The translations under genes and the position numbers were made by a program. A DNA stretch of 6,995 nt, from contig WRFK01000080.1 of the NCBI GenBank assembly GCA_009778835.1, positions 1 through 6,995 on the forward strand. The letters run 5' to 3'. Source of the DNA: Spirochaetaceae bacterium. Lineage in GTDB: Bacteria > Spirochaetota > Spirochaetia > CADAEX01. Of this stretch, positions 1 to 6,528 are shown piece after piece; position 1 is the stretch's first letter, and every line of letters begins with the position of its first letter. The notes under the pieces were generated by a model. That model saw only the letters and a list, made by a program, of their open reading frames with translations. It was not told where the DNA came from and searched no databases.

Positions 1-4
1 ATGC

Positions 5-34
5 TTGTCGAGCTGTGTCTGCGTATTGTATAAT
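5..34 (+). promoter_or_regulatory. Candidate sigma70-type promoter for the helicase gene
   Basis: A perfect TATAAT box lies at 29-34. TTGTCG at 5-10 matches the -35 consensus at four of six bases, with an 18-base spacer. Transcription would begin near 41, giving a leader of about 19 bases that carries the TAAGG at 45-49 thought to serve the TTG start at 60. The promoter overlaps the unresolved end of whatever gene lies upstream: stops occur at 31, 45 and 53 in the three forward frames, so which frame (if any) is the tail of a real gene cannot be decided. Confidence 0.5.
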
Positions 35-59
35 TCCAGCGAAATAAGGCAGTGATGAT

Positions 60-2246
60 TTGAAAAAAAGACCACCTTATCTTGAAAAATTAAATAAACC
101 TCAGTATGAAGCAGCTATCCATGAGGGTTCGCCTCTTCTTATTCTTGCAGGCGCAGGTTCCGGTAAAACAAATGTAATAACAAATAAAATTGCTTATTTG
201 ATAGATATCAAAGGAGTCGATCCATCTTCCATTCTTGCAGTCACATTTACAAACAAGGCAGCAAAAGAAATGGAAGAGAGAGTTTCTTCGATTCTTGCTA
301 ACCACACAGATGTGATCCTCCATGTACCGCCAATGATCCGCACATTTCATTCTTTTGGGGCATGGATCTTGAGAAGAAACGGAAGCGCAGTAGGGCTTGA
401 TTCCAATTACACAATACATGATGAAGAAGATATGCTTACGCTTATCCACTCCGCTGTAGGGGGTAGTGAAACAAAAAAAGATTTAAAGCCTTATGTAAGC
501 ATGATAAGCAGGGCAAAAGATTATTGTCTTTCATATAACGATGATCTGTCGCTGATTTCTTTTGATCCTCTTTTTCCTGATATATATATGAAATATCAAA
601 ATAAGCTTGCCTCAACAGGCGGAGCAGATTTTGGCGACCTTATCATGAAGACATGGATCCTTTTAAGGGATAATCCTCCAATACGGGAAAGATTAAGGCA
701 AAAGTTTAAAATAATATTGGTGGACGAGTATCAGGATTCCAATGTTGCCCAGTATGAACTTTTAAAACAGCTCGCAGGTGATGGGGAGAATCTTACTGTG
801 GTTGGCGATGATGATCAGTCTATCTACCGTTTCCGCGGAGCAGAAGTAAAAAATATTCTTACTTTTCCGGAGGTATTCAAAAACACAAAAATAATCAAGC
901 TTGAGCAAAACTACAGGTCTACCTCCAATATCCTGGATATTGCAACAGCTGTTGTTTCAAATAATCAGGGAAGGCTTGGAAAAAAATTATGGACAGAAAA
1001 AAACGTAAAAAGTAAAAGTGTTGTTACTATTCTTGAAACACAGGATGAAGAAGCGCTGTTTTGCGCGCAAGTAGTTGCAGACAGAAATTTCAGCAACACT
1101 GCGATTCTTTACAGAACAAATGCCCAGTCTCTTGCATTTGAATCTCTTTTTACAAAACTTAAAATACCTTACAAGCTTGTAGGGGCGTTAAGATTTTTCG
1201 AAAGGGAAGAGGTAAAAGATATACTTGCTTTTGTTTCGCTTTTTATAAATCCAAAAAATGAAGCTTCTTTCAGGAGAATTATAAATAAGCCTGCAAGAGG
1301 GGTTGGAAAATCAAGCATTGAAAAAATAATAAAAGCAGCTGCTGGTCTTGATGGAAATTTAGTAAAGGCATGCAGCTCTGCGGGTAACGGGATTTCAGGG
1401 AAAGCTTCAAAAGGGGCTTTGGATTTTTCCCAAATTATGGAAGACCTTAAAAGCTATTTTAATGAGAAAAGCACTCCGGAAGAACATACTCTGTCAGATT
1501 TTATTAAAAGATGCGCTCATTCCACAGGGCTTGCGAAACATTACAAGGAAATAGATAAAACAAGCGATACACAAAAACTTTTAAATATCGAAGAGATTGT
1601 AAACTATGCTGCGGATTTTTCGTTTTCGTTTGAAGGGCTTATTGCATTTATCGAAAATACAGAACTTGACCGTACTGCTGCGCAATCAGAATCAGGAAAA
1701 ACCGGATCTTCCCACAACTCCCCCGGAGTGACTCTTATTACAATGCACAATACAAAAGGGCTTGAGTTTGACAGAGTTATAATAACAGGCCTTGAGGAAG
1801 GGCTTTTTCCAAGCTTTAGAAATATGGAAAGCAATGAAGATATAGAAGAGGAAAGAAGAATATTTTATGTAAGTATAACAAGAGCAAAAAAAGAACTATA
1901 TATGACCTGCTGCCGAAGCAGAAGAATTTGGGGAAAAATAAACTATTTTTCTCCCTCGCGCTTTCTTTCCGAGATTCCAGAAGATCTTGTTATTGTGAAA
2001 GAGCTTAACAACAACAACTCCTCTCTTGCAACACCTCTTCGGGGAAGGGTGCCCGAAGCACGGGGTGGCACAGAATTAAAAGAGGGAGATGTTGTTTACA
2101 GTAAAGATTATGGAAAAGGGCAAATTATGAAAAAATGGGTAAGCAGAAATGAACCAACTGTTGTCGTTATATTTGAAAGCGGAAGAACTGCTCAGTTCTT
2201 GCTTAATTACAGTAATCTTGAAAAAATTAAAAATCATTGTTACTGA
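60..2246 (+). CDS. UvrD/PcrA/Rep-family superfamily 1 DNA helicase
   Basis: This is an ATP-driven 3'-5' DNA helicase of the UvrD/PcrA/Rep family, which acts in nucleotide excision repair, mismatch repair and replication restart. All core motifs are visible: Walker A GAGSGKT (31-37), motif Ia around VTFTNKAAKEM (61-71), RTFHSFGAW (94-102), DEYQD (222-226), VVGDDDQSIYRFRGA (247-261), NYRST (284-288), TMHNTKGLEF (561-570) and YVSITRAK (603-610). The length of 728 residues is normal for PcrA. Residues 674-723 resemble the small C-terminal Tudor-like domain of PcrA (GDVVYSKDYGKGQI and FLLNYSNLEKI). The start is TTG at 60, with TAAGG ten bases upstream; the ATG at 55 is out of frame and stops at once. 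The linker at 648-672 carries a GC-rich repeat-like insert. The gene leads the rightward group, 34 bases before the next gene. UvrD, PcrA and Rep cannot be told apart here, so no symbol is given. Confidence 0.96.
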   Translation: MKKRPPYLEKLNKPQYEAAIHEGSPLLILAGAGSGKTNVITNKIAYLIDIKGVDPSSILAVTFTNKAAKEMEERVSSILANHTDVILHVPPMIRTFHSFGAWILRRNGSAVGLDSNYTIHDEEDMLTLIHSAVGGSETKKDLKPYVSMISRAKDYCLSYNDDLSLISFDPLFPDIYMKYQNKLASTGGADFGDLIMKTWILLRDNPPIRERLRQKFKIILVDEYQDSNVAQYELLKQLAGDGENLTVVGDDDQSIYRFRGAEVKNILTFPEVFKNTKIIKLEQNYRSTSNILDIATAVVSNNQGRLGKKLWTEKNVKSKSVVTILETQDEEALFCAQVVADRNFSNTAILYRTNAQSLAFESLFTKLKIPYKLVGALRFFEREEVKDILAFVSLFINPKNEASFRRIINKPARGVGKSSIEKIIKAAAGLDGNLVKACSSAGNGISGKASKGALDFSQIMEDLKSYFNEKSTPEEHTLSDFIKRCAHSTGLAKHYKEIDKTSDTQKLLNIEEIVNYAADFSFSFEGLIAFIENTELDRTAAQSESGKTGSSHNSPGVTLITMHNTKGLEFDRVIITGLEEGLFPSFRNMESNEDIEEERRIFYVSITRAKKELYMTCCRSRRIWGKINYFSPSRFLSEIPEDLVIVKELNNNNSSLATPLRGRVPEARGGTELKEGDVVYSKDYGKGQIMKKWVSRNEPTVVVIFESGRTAQFLLNYSNLEKIKNHCY
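2032..2068. repeat. GC-rich palindromic repeat-like insert within the helicase linker
   Basis: CTTCGGG (2037-2043) and CCCGAAG (2052-2058) form a perfect 7-base inverted repeat around an 8-base loop. CACC (2032-2035) and GGTG (2064-2067) give further outer pairing. The stretch is about 70% G+C in an AT-rich gene. It encodes TPLRGRVPEARGG (658-670), low-complexity residues between the helicase core and the C-terminal Tudor-like domain, just after a run of Asn and Ser. It resembles a common type of dispersed intergenic palindrome (CTTCGGGGAGGGTGCCCGAAG-like). That resemblance is from memory, and copy number in this genome is unknown. Confidence 0.45.
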
Positions 2247-2268
2247 TATTTAAAAATAGGTGTATAAT
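2237..2268 (+). promoter_or_regulatory. Candidate promoter with -10 box just before the aminotransferase-like gene
   Basis: A perfect TATAAT lies at 2263-2268 in the 34-base gap after the helicase. No good -35 stands at normal spacing; TTGTTA at 2237-2242 would need a 20-base spacer. The flanks resemble those of the promoter at the left edge, as both read TGTATAATT. If used, transcription would start at about 2274-2277, only a few bases before the ATG at 2281. Confidence 0.35.
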
Positions 2269-2280
2269 TAAGACAAAGTT

Positions 2281-3180
2281 ATGTATGAATTTTTAGAAAA
2301 ATCTTTCCCATCAATAAAAAGGGTACGCGGTTACAGGCTGTATACGGATAGTAGTGATAAATATCTCGATTTTTTTCAGGAAGGGGGAAAAGCAATTCTT
2401 GGAAGCAAGCCGCGTGGTTTTTCTCTTGCGCTTAAAAATGAAATAGAAAAAAGTAATTTCTATAATTATCCTTCGGGATATTTTAAAAAAATAGCAAAGG
2501 GCATTTCGAAGTTAGCAGAAGGGAGTTTGGTAAATATTTCTTATTTCAAAACAGAGGAAGAGATGTGCAGAGCTGTTTCAGAAAAAGAAGGTAAAAAATA
2601 TTCTCTGTGTAAAAATATCGCTTGTGATCCAGATTTGGGAAAAAATAATTATCAGGCCCCGGCTTTTAGCGGGACGACGCAGAGTCAACATGCAGCTGGA
2701 TCTTCTGACGGACTAATTTATTTGTGGTTCCCTTTTTGCGGCAACTCATTAAAACAGTACTTGGATAATTTTACTTATGTTTTACCTGTGTTCCCTTTTC
2801 CGGGCGATATTGCGCCTATAGTTTTACTTTCTTCAAATGTTTATACAAAAAATAATTATATCCCTTCACCTATTGTATTATCAGGGCTTAATAATATAAT
2901 TTATAATCTTATAAGATTTTTGGAAGAAGAGCCTTATGTGCACTGGAGAGAATATACATCTATGCTTAACAAAATCTGGAGCGCAAAAGGGCCATATCTT
3001 ATTCCTGTTTATAATAAAGAAGTTCATGAATTGATTTTTAAAAATTTTCTTGAAAAGAAAATTTTAATTCAGCCATGTTATGGTCAAATGTCTGTCCTTC
3101 CTGCAGAAATATCAGAAGGAGAGCGAATATTGTTTTTAGATACATCCTATAATATTATAAGGAGTCTTACCAATGGATGA
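2281..3180 (+). CDS. Class-III-aminotransferase-like protein, probably catalytically inactive
   Basis: The N-terminus (residues 13-41, including GYRLYTDSSDKYLDFFQEGG) has the pattern of class III PLP-dependent aminotransferases, G-x-x-L-x-D-x-x-G-x-x-Y-L-D. The end (about 236-287, including VHELIFKNFLEKKILIQP) resembles their small C-terminal domain. Family members usually have some 400-450 residues; this protein has 299. I see no recognisable cofactor-lysine region in the middle, so I infer a reduced, possibly non-enzymatic relative. From memory, treponemes carry similar unnamed proteins. Residues 125-142 are encoded by a GC-rich repeat-like block. No Shine-Dalgarno sequence precedes the ATG, although a TATAAT does. 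The last 8 bases overlap the next gene, which suggests coupled translation. The function is unknown, and the fold assignment is tentative. Confidence 0.85.
   Translation: MYEFLEKSFPSIKRVRGYRLYTDSSDKYLDFFQEGGKAILGSKPRGFSLALKNEIEKSNFYNYPSGYFKKIAKGISKLAEGSLVNISYFKTEEEMCRAVSEKEGKKYSLCKNIACDPDLGKNNYQAPAFSGTTQSQHAAGSSDGLIYLWFPFCGNSLKQYLDNFTYVLPVFPFPGDIAPIVLLSSNVYTKNNYIPSPIVLSGLNNIIYNLIRFLEEEPYVHWREYTSMLNKIWSAKGPYLIPVYNKEVHELIFKNFLEKKILIQPCYGQMSVLPAEISEGERILFLDTSYNIIRSLTNG
2655..2710. repeat. GC-rich repeat-like block within the aminotransferase-like gene
   Basis: Bases 2655-2682 are about 70% G+C within a strongly AT-rich gene. They can fold as CCC(G)GC (2658-2663), loop TTTTA, GCGGG (2669-2673), with one bulged G, and are followed by ACGACG. 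Further on, CTGGATC (2696-2702) and TGACGG (2706-2711) recall the ends of the dispersed CTGGAT...CCCGC...GCGGG...ATGACGG palindromes found in many bacterial genomes. The block is in frame and encodes residues 125-142, rich in Ala, Ser, Thr and Gln, unlike the Lys-, Ile- and Asn-rich surroundings. The repeat assignment is from memory and unconfirmed. Confidence 0.35.
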
Positions 3181-3463
3181 ACAAGTTATTTTAATACTTA
3201 TAGATAATTTTCTTGCAGGTGTTGCAGCATTTTTAGCTATTGTCGTATGGGTAAAAACAAGAGATATAAGCTGGGTTTTTATAATCCTTTCAGTTATAGG
3301 TTTTTATGTTTCAATAATTTATAAAACACTGTTGCTTTTTGGAATAGTAGTTTCTCATTCTTTTGCTGGAATAAATATTGGAGAGATGATATTTAATTAT
3401 ATACCAATATTATTGATGATAACTGCACTTACATTAAAAGCTCATAAAAATATGAAAAGATAG
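3173..3463 (+). CDS. Small integral membrane protein with three predicted helices
   Basis: This protein of 96 residues is not recognised as a named family. Three hydrophobic segments are visible, at about 5-27, 33-57 and 68-89. Charge distribution (KTRD after helix 1, and the basic tail KAHKNMKR) suggests an outside N-terminus and a cytoplasmic C-terminus. The ATG at 3173 is supported by AAGGAG at 3159-3164, eight bases upstream. The start lies inside the end of the aminotransferase-like gene, with an 8-base overlap, so the two are very probably co-transcribed and translationally coupled. No catalytic motifs are visible, and no function can be assigned. It is the last gene of the rightward group and converges on the acetyltransferase. 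Confidence 0.85.
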   Translation: MDEQVILILIDNFLAGVAAFLAIVVWVKTRDISWVFIILSVIGFYVSIIYKTLLLFGIVVSHSFAGINIGEMIFNYIPILLMITALTLKAHKNMKR

Positions 3464-3559
3464 TAATCTTTCTATTTTGGTTCTGTTGATTTATAATATC
3501 AAATTGTTCAATCAGAATTTAAGGATATGAAACTTGAACAGGCTTTTTGTTTGTTCTTT

Positions 3560-4006
3560 TTAACTCTTCTGGATAAAAATCTGCTCTGTTTTTATGTGTT
3601 TGAATCCCATATGTTTATAAAAAGCATGTGAATCTATTCTTGTTATATCTGAACATATTCTAAAAAACAAACACCCTTTTTCTTTTGCCCACTCTTGTGC
3701 TTGTACAATAAGTTTTCGTCCTATTTGATTGCCTCTGTAGTTTTTATCTATAAAAACTCCCAAAATATTGCATGTTTTATCTGAAAAAATAAAACTGCTA
3801 ATTTCAAGCTGAATCCAGCCTACAATTTTATTTTCTTCATTTGTTGCAACTATAATCGCAATATTGCTGTTTTTTATAAGTTCATTAATCCTTTCGGAAA
3901 AATTTTCATACCTTACCTCATATCCAACTTCGGCAGACATTTGAACCATTTTTTCAATATCCTGCTTTTTTATATTTCTAAACTGAATATCCAATTTTTC
4001 CTCCAT
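3560..4006 (-). CDS. GNAT-family N-acetyltransferase
   Basis: This is a single-domain Gcn5-related acetyltransferase of 148 residues that would transfer acetyl from acetyl-CoA to an unknown amine. The acetyl-CoA-binding motif A is clear at about 84-100 (GVFIDKNYRGNQIGRKLI), with the pyrophosphate-loop pattern R-G-N-Q-I-G-R. The downstream SHAFYKHMGFK (about 126-136) is the typical motif B. Residues 62-70 (VGWIQLEIS) form the preceding beta strand. The substrate cannot be told; amino-acid, antibiotic and protein-terminus acetylases share this shape. The ATG at 4006 has no Shine-Dalgarno sequence, whereas GGAGG at 4000-4004 sits five bases before a TTG at 3994-3992 (Leu5). The true start may therefore be 3994, giving 144 residues. 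It lies 73 bases after the aldo/keto reductase on the same strand and could be the last gene of that unit. Confidence 0.9.
   Translation of the reverse strand: MEEKLDIQFRNIKKQDIEKMVQMSAEVGYEVRYENFSERINELIKNSNIAIIVATNEENKIVGWIQLEISSFIFSDKTCNILGVFIDKNYRGNQIGRKLIVQAQEWAKEKGCLFFRICSDITRIDSHAFYKHMGFKHIKTEQIFIQKS
4000..4004 (-). promoter_or_regulatory. Shine-Dalgarno sequence favouring a TTG start for the acetyltransferase
   Basis: GGAGG on the minus strand begins with the G of the annotated ATG and is followed by five A residues and then TTG (3994-3992). The bases before the ATG read CTTTCAGAAAA and contain no ribosome-binding site. The spacing suits initiation at the TTG. The protein would then begin MDIQFRNIKKQD, a typical GNAT opening. 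Confidence 0.5.
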
Positions 4007-4079
4007 TTTTCTGAAAGATTTAGAGAAATAGATAAAACCACAAAAACATATTGTATTTTAACAGGATAGTAAAAAATGG

Positions 4080-5306
4080 TCATCTCTTTTTTCCTCTGTT
4101 CATAAAACCCCTAAATATTTTAGAAAGCGCTCTTGTACCCAGCCCTTCCAAATCTTTTTGTACAAGCCTGAATGCTTCGCGTATTTTTATTCCCTGCGGG
4201 CACATTTTTTCACATTCTCCGCAATTTGAACAGGTTTTTGTCCAATGCGGTTTCCCGTCTATTGTCTGTACACCTGCATTTAATATATGAAACATTTTCG
4301 CTTCAAGTTTTGAGGATATATGATAACTGTTCAGGTTTAAGAAAGCATTAGGAATATTGATGCCTTCTGGACAAGGCATACAATACGCGCAACCAGTACA
4401 CCCAACCTGCATTGAGTTCAAGTAGGCTGTTTTAAAATTGTCGATAATGGTTAGCTCATTGTTGGTGAAGCTGTTTGGTAATGCCTCCGATGCAACTTTA
4501 ATATTTTCATTGACATGATCCTCATTATTCATTCCAGACAAAACCACGGTGACTTCCGGATGATTCAAGACCCACCGTAATGCCCAATCAGCAGGACTCC
4601 TTTTTATTGGTGCATTATCGTATATTTTTAACGCTTCGCCAGGTATTTTCCCTGCAAGAGATCCGCCGCGTAATGGTTCCATAACAATAATACCAAGCCC
4701 TTTGCCATGAGCGTATTTTATCCCATCAATACTGGCCTGGGCATGTTCATCCAGAATATTGAATTGAACCATCGCAAACTCCCAGGAGTAGCCATCTACG
4801 ATTTTTTTAAAATCCTCTTTGGAACCGTGGAAAGAGAAACCCATGTGGCGTATTTTTCCCTGCTTTCTGATATTATCCATGAAATTTAAAACATCCAATG
4901 AAAGCATTTTATCCCATACGCTTCCGCTCAAACTGTGAAGCAAATAGTAATCTATATAATCCACTTGAAGTTTTTTCAACTGTTTATTAAAAATTTCCTC
5001 TATGCTCTCTTTTTTATTAATTGTCATGCAGGGAAGTTTTGTCGCTATATTGACTTTTTCCCTGTAGCCGTCTTTCAATACATATTCTCCTAAAAAACTC
5101 TCGGATGCTCCTGCATGGTATGGGTATGCTGTATCAAGATAGTTTACACCTCTGTCGATTGCATGTCTGATTTGCTTTGCAGCTTTTTCCTTATCAATTG
5201 ATGAAAACATTGAAGCATGGCGCCCTTTTGGAGCAGGCAACCTCATGCATCCAAAACCAAGGGCAGAGAGTTTTTCATTGGAATTTGGCATTGTTCTGTA
5301 TTGCAT
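4080..5306 (-). CDS. Aldo/keto reductase with C-terminal 4Fe-4S ferredoxin-type domain
   Basis: This is a cytoplasmic oxidoreductase of 408 residues in which an NAD(P)H-dependent aldo/keto reductase barrel is joined to an iron-sulfur domain. The barrel shows the catalytic tetrad: Asp58 and Tyr63 (LDTAYPY), Lys90 (IATKLP) and His124 (YYLLHSL). The cofactor-binding stretch GMNNEDHVNENI lies at 258-269. The C-terminal part has Cys303, 306, 309 and 312 (CTGCAYCMPCP) and Cys359, 362, 365 and 369 (CSNCGECEKMCP), enough ligands for two clusters. This architecture is common in anaerobes; the substrate is unknown. The ATG at 5306 is preceded by TAAGGGGAT (5319-5311). The gene follows the phosphoesterase by 26 bases on the same strand, so the two are very probably co-transcribed. 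The length and all key residues look intact. Confidence 0.96.
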   Translation of the reverse strand: MQYRTMPNSNEKLSALGFGCMRLPAPKGRHASMFSSIDKEKAAKQIRHAIDRGVNYLDTAYPYHAGASESFLGEYVLKDGYREKVNIATKLPCMTINKKESIEEIFNKQLKKLQVDYIDYYLLHSLSGSVWDKMLSLDVLNFMDNIRKQGKIRHMGFSFHGSKEDFKKIVDGYSWEFAMVQFNILDEHAQASIDGIKYAHGKGLGIIVMEPLRGGSLAGKIPGEALKIYDNAPIKRSPADWALRWVLNHPEVTVVLSGMNNEDHVNENIKVASEALPNSFTNNELTIIDNFKTAYLNSMQVGCTGCAYCMPCPEGINIPNAFLNLNSYHISSKLEAKMFHILNAGVQTIDGKPHWTKTCSNCGECEKMCPQGIKIREAFRLVQKDLEGLGTRALSKIFRGFMNRGKKR

Positions 5307-5332
5307 ATTGATCCCCTTATACTTTTAAAAAA

Positions 5333-6412
5333 CTAATTTGCAGGTACCAGTTTCAAAAGACAAATCTCATTGAAAGACCCTAATCTCACGCGCGTCATAA
5401 AAGAAGTGCCTGCGCCGCTTGAGACAAAAACCTTAATGTTCCCATGTTGATACAGCCCTCTGACGAATGGAAAAGTTAACTTTGAGAGTGGAAACATTGG
5501 GAAGAATTGCCCTCCGTGCAGATGTCCTGCCAGCATCAGATCAATCCCTGCTTCCTCAAAGTATCGAACACCAACAGGACTATGACTAATTAGTACAGAC
5601 GGAATGTCGCTCTTTAAGGGAAGTTCTTTCAATACCTCTTTAACAACACCGGTATAATCAGAACCGTGCATATTGATGTAATTAATGCCAATTAGCTGTA
5701 TGCCGTGAGTTTCAATAACTTCGTTGCGCAAAATACGAACATTGTGTTCTCCGATTAACTTTAACACGCGTTCTGCGCCAAAATGTTTTTCATGATTCCC
5801 TTCTGCAAAGTAGACAGGCGCCTTAAAGTTGGAGAGTGGTTCCAGTGCATCCGGTCGTAGTGATGTTTCAACATCTATAAAATCTCCGGTAATAAGAATC
5901 AGGTCGGGATTTAGTTTATTTGTTTTTTCGACAATTTTCGCAAGGTAATTTTTGCCGCGATGGTGGCCAATATGGACATCGGAAATATGCATAAGTGTTA
6001 ATTCTTTTTTTAGTTTTGGAATTTTAACTTCTGTTTCACTGACAATAAACGATGATGCAATTATGGCGCCGATAAAAACCGCAATAAATGCAATAGCTAA
6101 CGCTGATATGCCGCTCCATACCAATGAAGGTTTCCATATAAGCCTGATAATATGTATTATGAGCAATGAAAAAAACGAATATAGGGAAAATAAAAATATA
6201 TAACCGCCCATAATGCTTAAAATGCCGGCAAATGGATTTGAAAAGTTCAATGTTATTGCCGAGAGAAGCAAAGAGCCTATTAAGCCAATTATGGTAATAA
6301 TTAAAAATTTTAAAAAAGAGATAAATTTGAAATGAGCATGTAATCGATATGCTGTGTACCATATTATAAAGGAAAGAAAGCCAAGCATCACGATTGGCAT
6401 AGTAGTATGCAT
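5333..6412 (-). CDS. Membrane-anchored calcineurin-like metallophosphoesterase (YkuE/YaeI-like)
   Basis: This predicted dimetal phosphoesterase has 359 residues. Four hydrophobic segments come first, at about 5-24, 33-56, 62-90 and 99-123. The catalytic domain (about 137-356) carries the full metal-binding set: Asp145 and His147 (SDVHIG), Asp177 (TGDF), Asn206 and His207 (EGNHE), His277 (SHSP), and His297 and His299 (AGHLHGGQ). The family includes YkuE and YaeI, which act at the cell envelope; the substrate here is unknown. Basic residues between helices 1 and 2 (RLHAHFK) and between 3 and 4 (RLIWK) suggest those loops are cytoplasmic, which would place the catalytic domain outside the membrane. 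The ATG at 6412 is supported by GGAGG at 6421-6417, only four bases away. It is the first confident gene of the leftward unit. Confidence 0.95.
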   Translation of the reverse strand: MHTTMPIVMLGFLSFIIWYTAYRLHAHFKFISFLKFLIITIIGLIGSLLLSAITLNFSNPFAGILSIMGGYIFLFSLYSFFSLLIIHIIRLIWKPSLVWSGISALAIAFIAVFIGAIIASSFIVSETEVKIPKLKKELTLMHISDVHIGHHRGKNYLAKIVEKTNKLNPDLILITGDFIDVETSLRPDALEPLSNFKAPVYFAEGNHEKHFGAERVLKLIGEHNVRILRNEVIETHGIQLIGINYINMHGSDYTGVVKEVLKELPLKSDIPSVLISHSPVGVRYFEEAGIDLMLAGHLHGGQFFPMFPLSKLTFPFVRGLYQHGNIKVFVSSGAGTSFMTRVRLGSFNEICLLKLVPAN

Positions 6413-6423
6413 ATTGCCTCCAT

Positions 6424-6516
6424 TTATATCGCCAGTTCTAATGCATCTCCTGCGTATTTAGCCCATTTGCTGCTGATGGAGTAAATCCATCCCAATTCTA
6501 TTGACAACAGCTTCAT
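6424..6516 (-). CDS. Possible 30-residue leader ORF before the phosphoesterase
   Basis: A short minus-strand reading frame runs from the ATG at 6516 to the TAA at 6426-6424. It encodes 30 residues, starting MKLLSIELGWIYS and ending KYAGDALELAI. It ends 11 bases before the phosphoesterase ATG and 2 bases before its GGAGG, and lies within the leader predicted from the promoter at 6572-6599. Only a weak AAGTG precedes the ATG. It could be a translated leader ORF coupled to the phosphoesterase, the remnant of an older gene, or chance. A hairpin (GATGGA 6475-6480, TCCATC 6486-6491) lies inside it. Confidence 0.22.
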   Translation of the reverse strand: MKLLSIELGWIYSISSKWAKYAGDALELAI

Positions 6517-6528
6517 TCACTTCAAAAA

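Noticed and set aside
90..449. Minus-strand open frame of 119 codons
   Set aside because: It lies wholly inside the helicase gene, whose motifs are unmistakable, and shows no family resemblance.
1604..1834. Minus-strand open frame of 76 codons
   Set aside because: It is antisense to helicase motifs V and VI and is a shadow frame.
3456..3540. Possible terminators between the convergent genes: AAAGAT/ATCTTT at 3456-3471, and TGTTCAA/TTGAACA at 3505-3540 followed by T-rich sequence
   Set aside because: The first stem is short and AT-only. The second has a 22-base loop. Neither is convincing as an intrinsic terminator.
4051..4290. Forward open frame of 79 codons
   Set aside because: It is antisense to the cysteine-rich end of the aldo/keto reductase and has no ribosome-binding site.
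4707..4889. Forward open frame of 60 codons
   Set aside because: It is antisense to the reductase barrel.
5952..6362. Open frames of 83 codons (forward) and 108 codons (minus)
   Set aside because: Both overlap the membrane segments and first metal motif of the phosphoesterase, which is clearly the coding frame.
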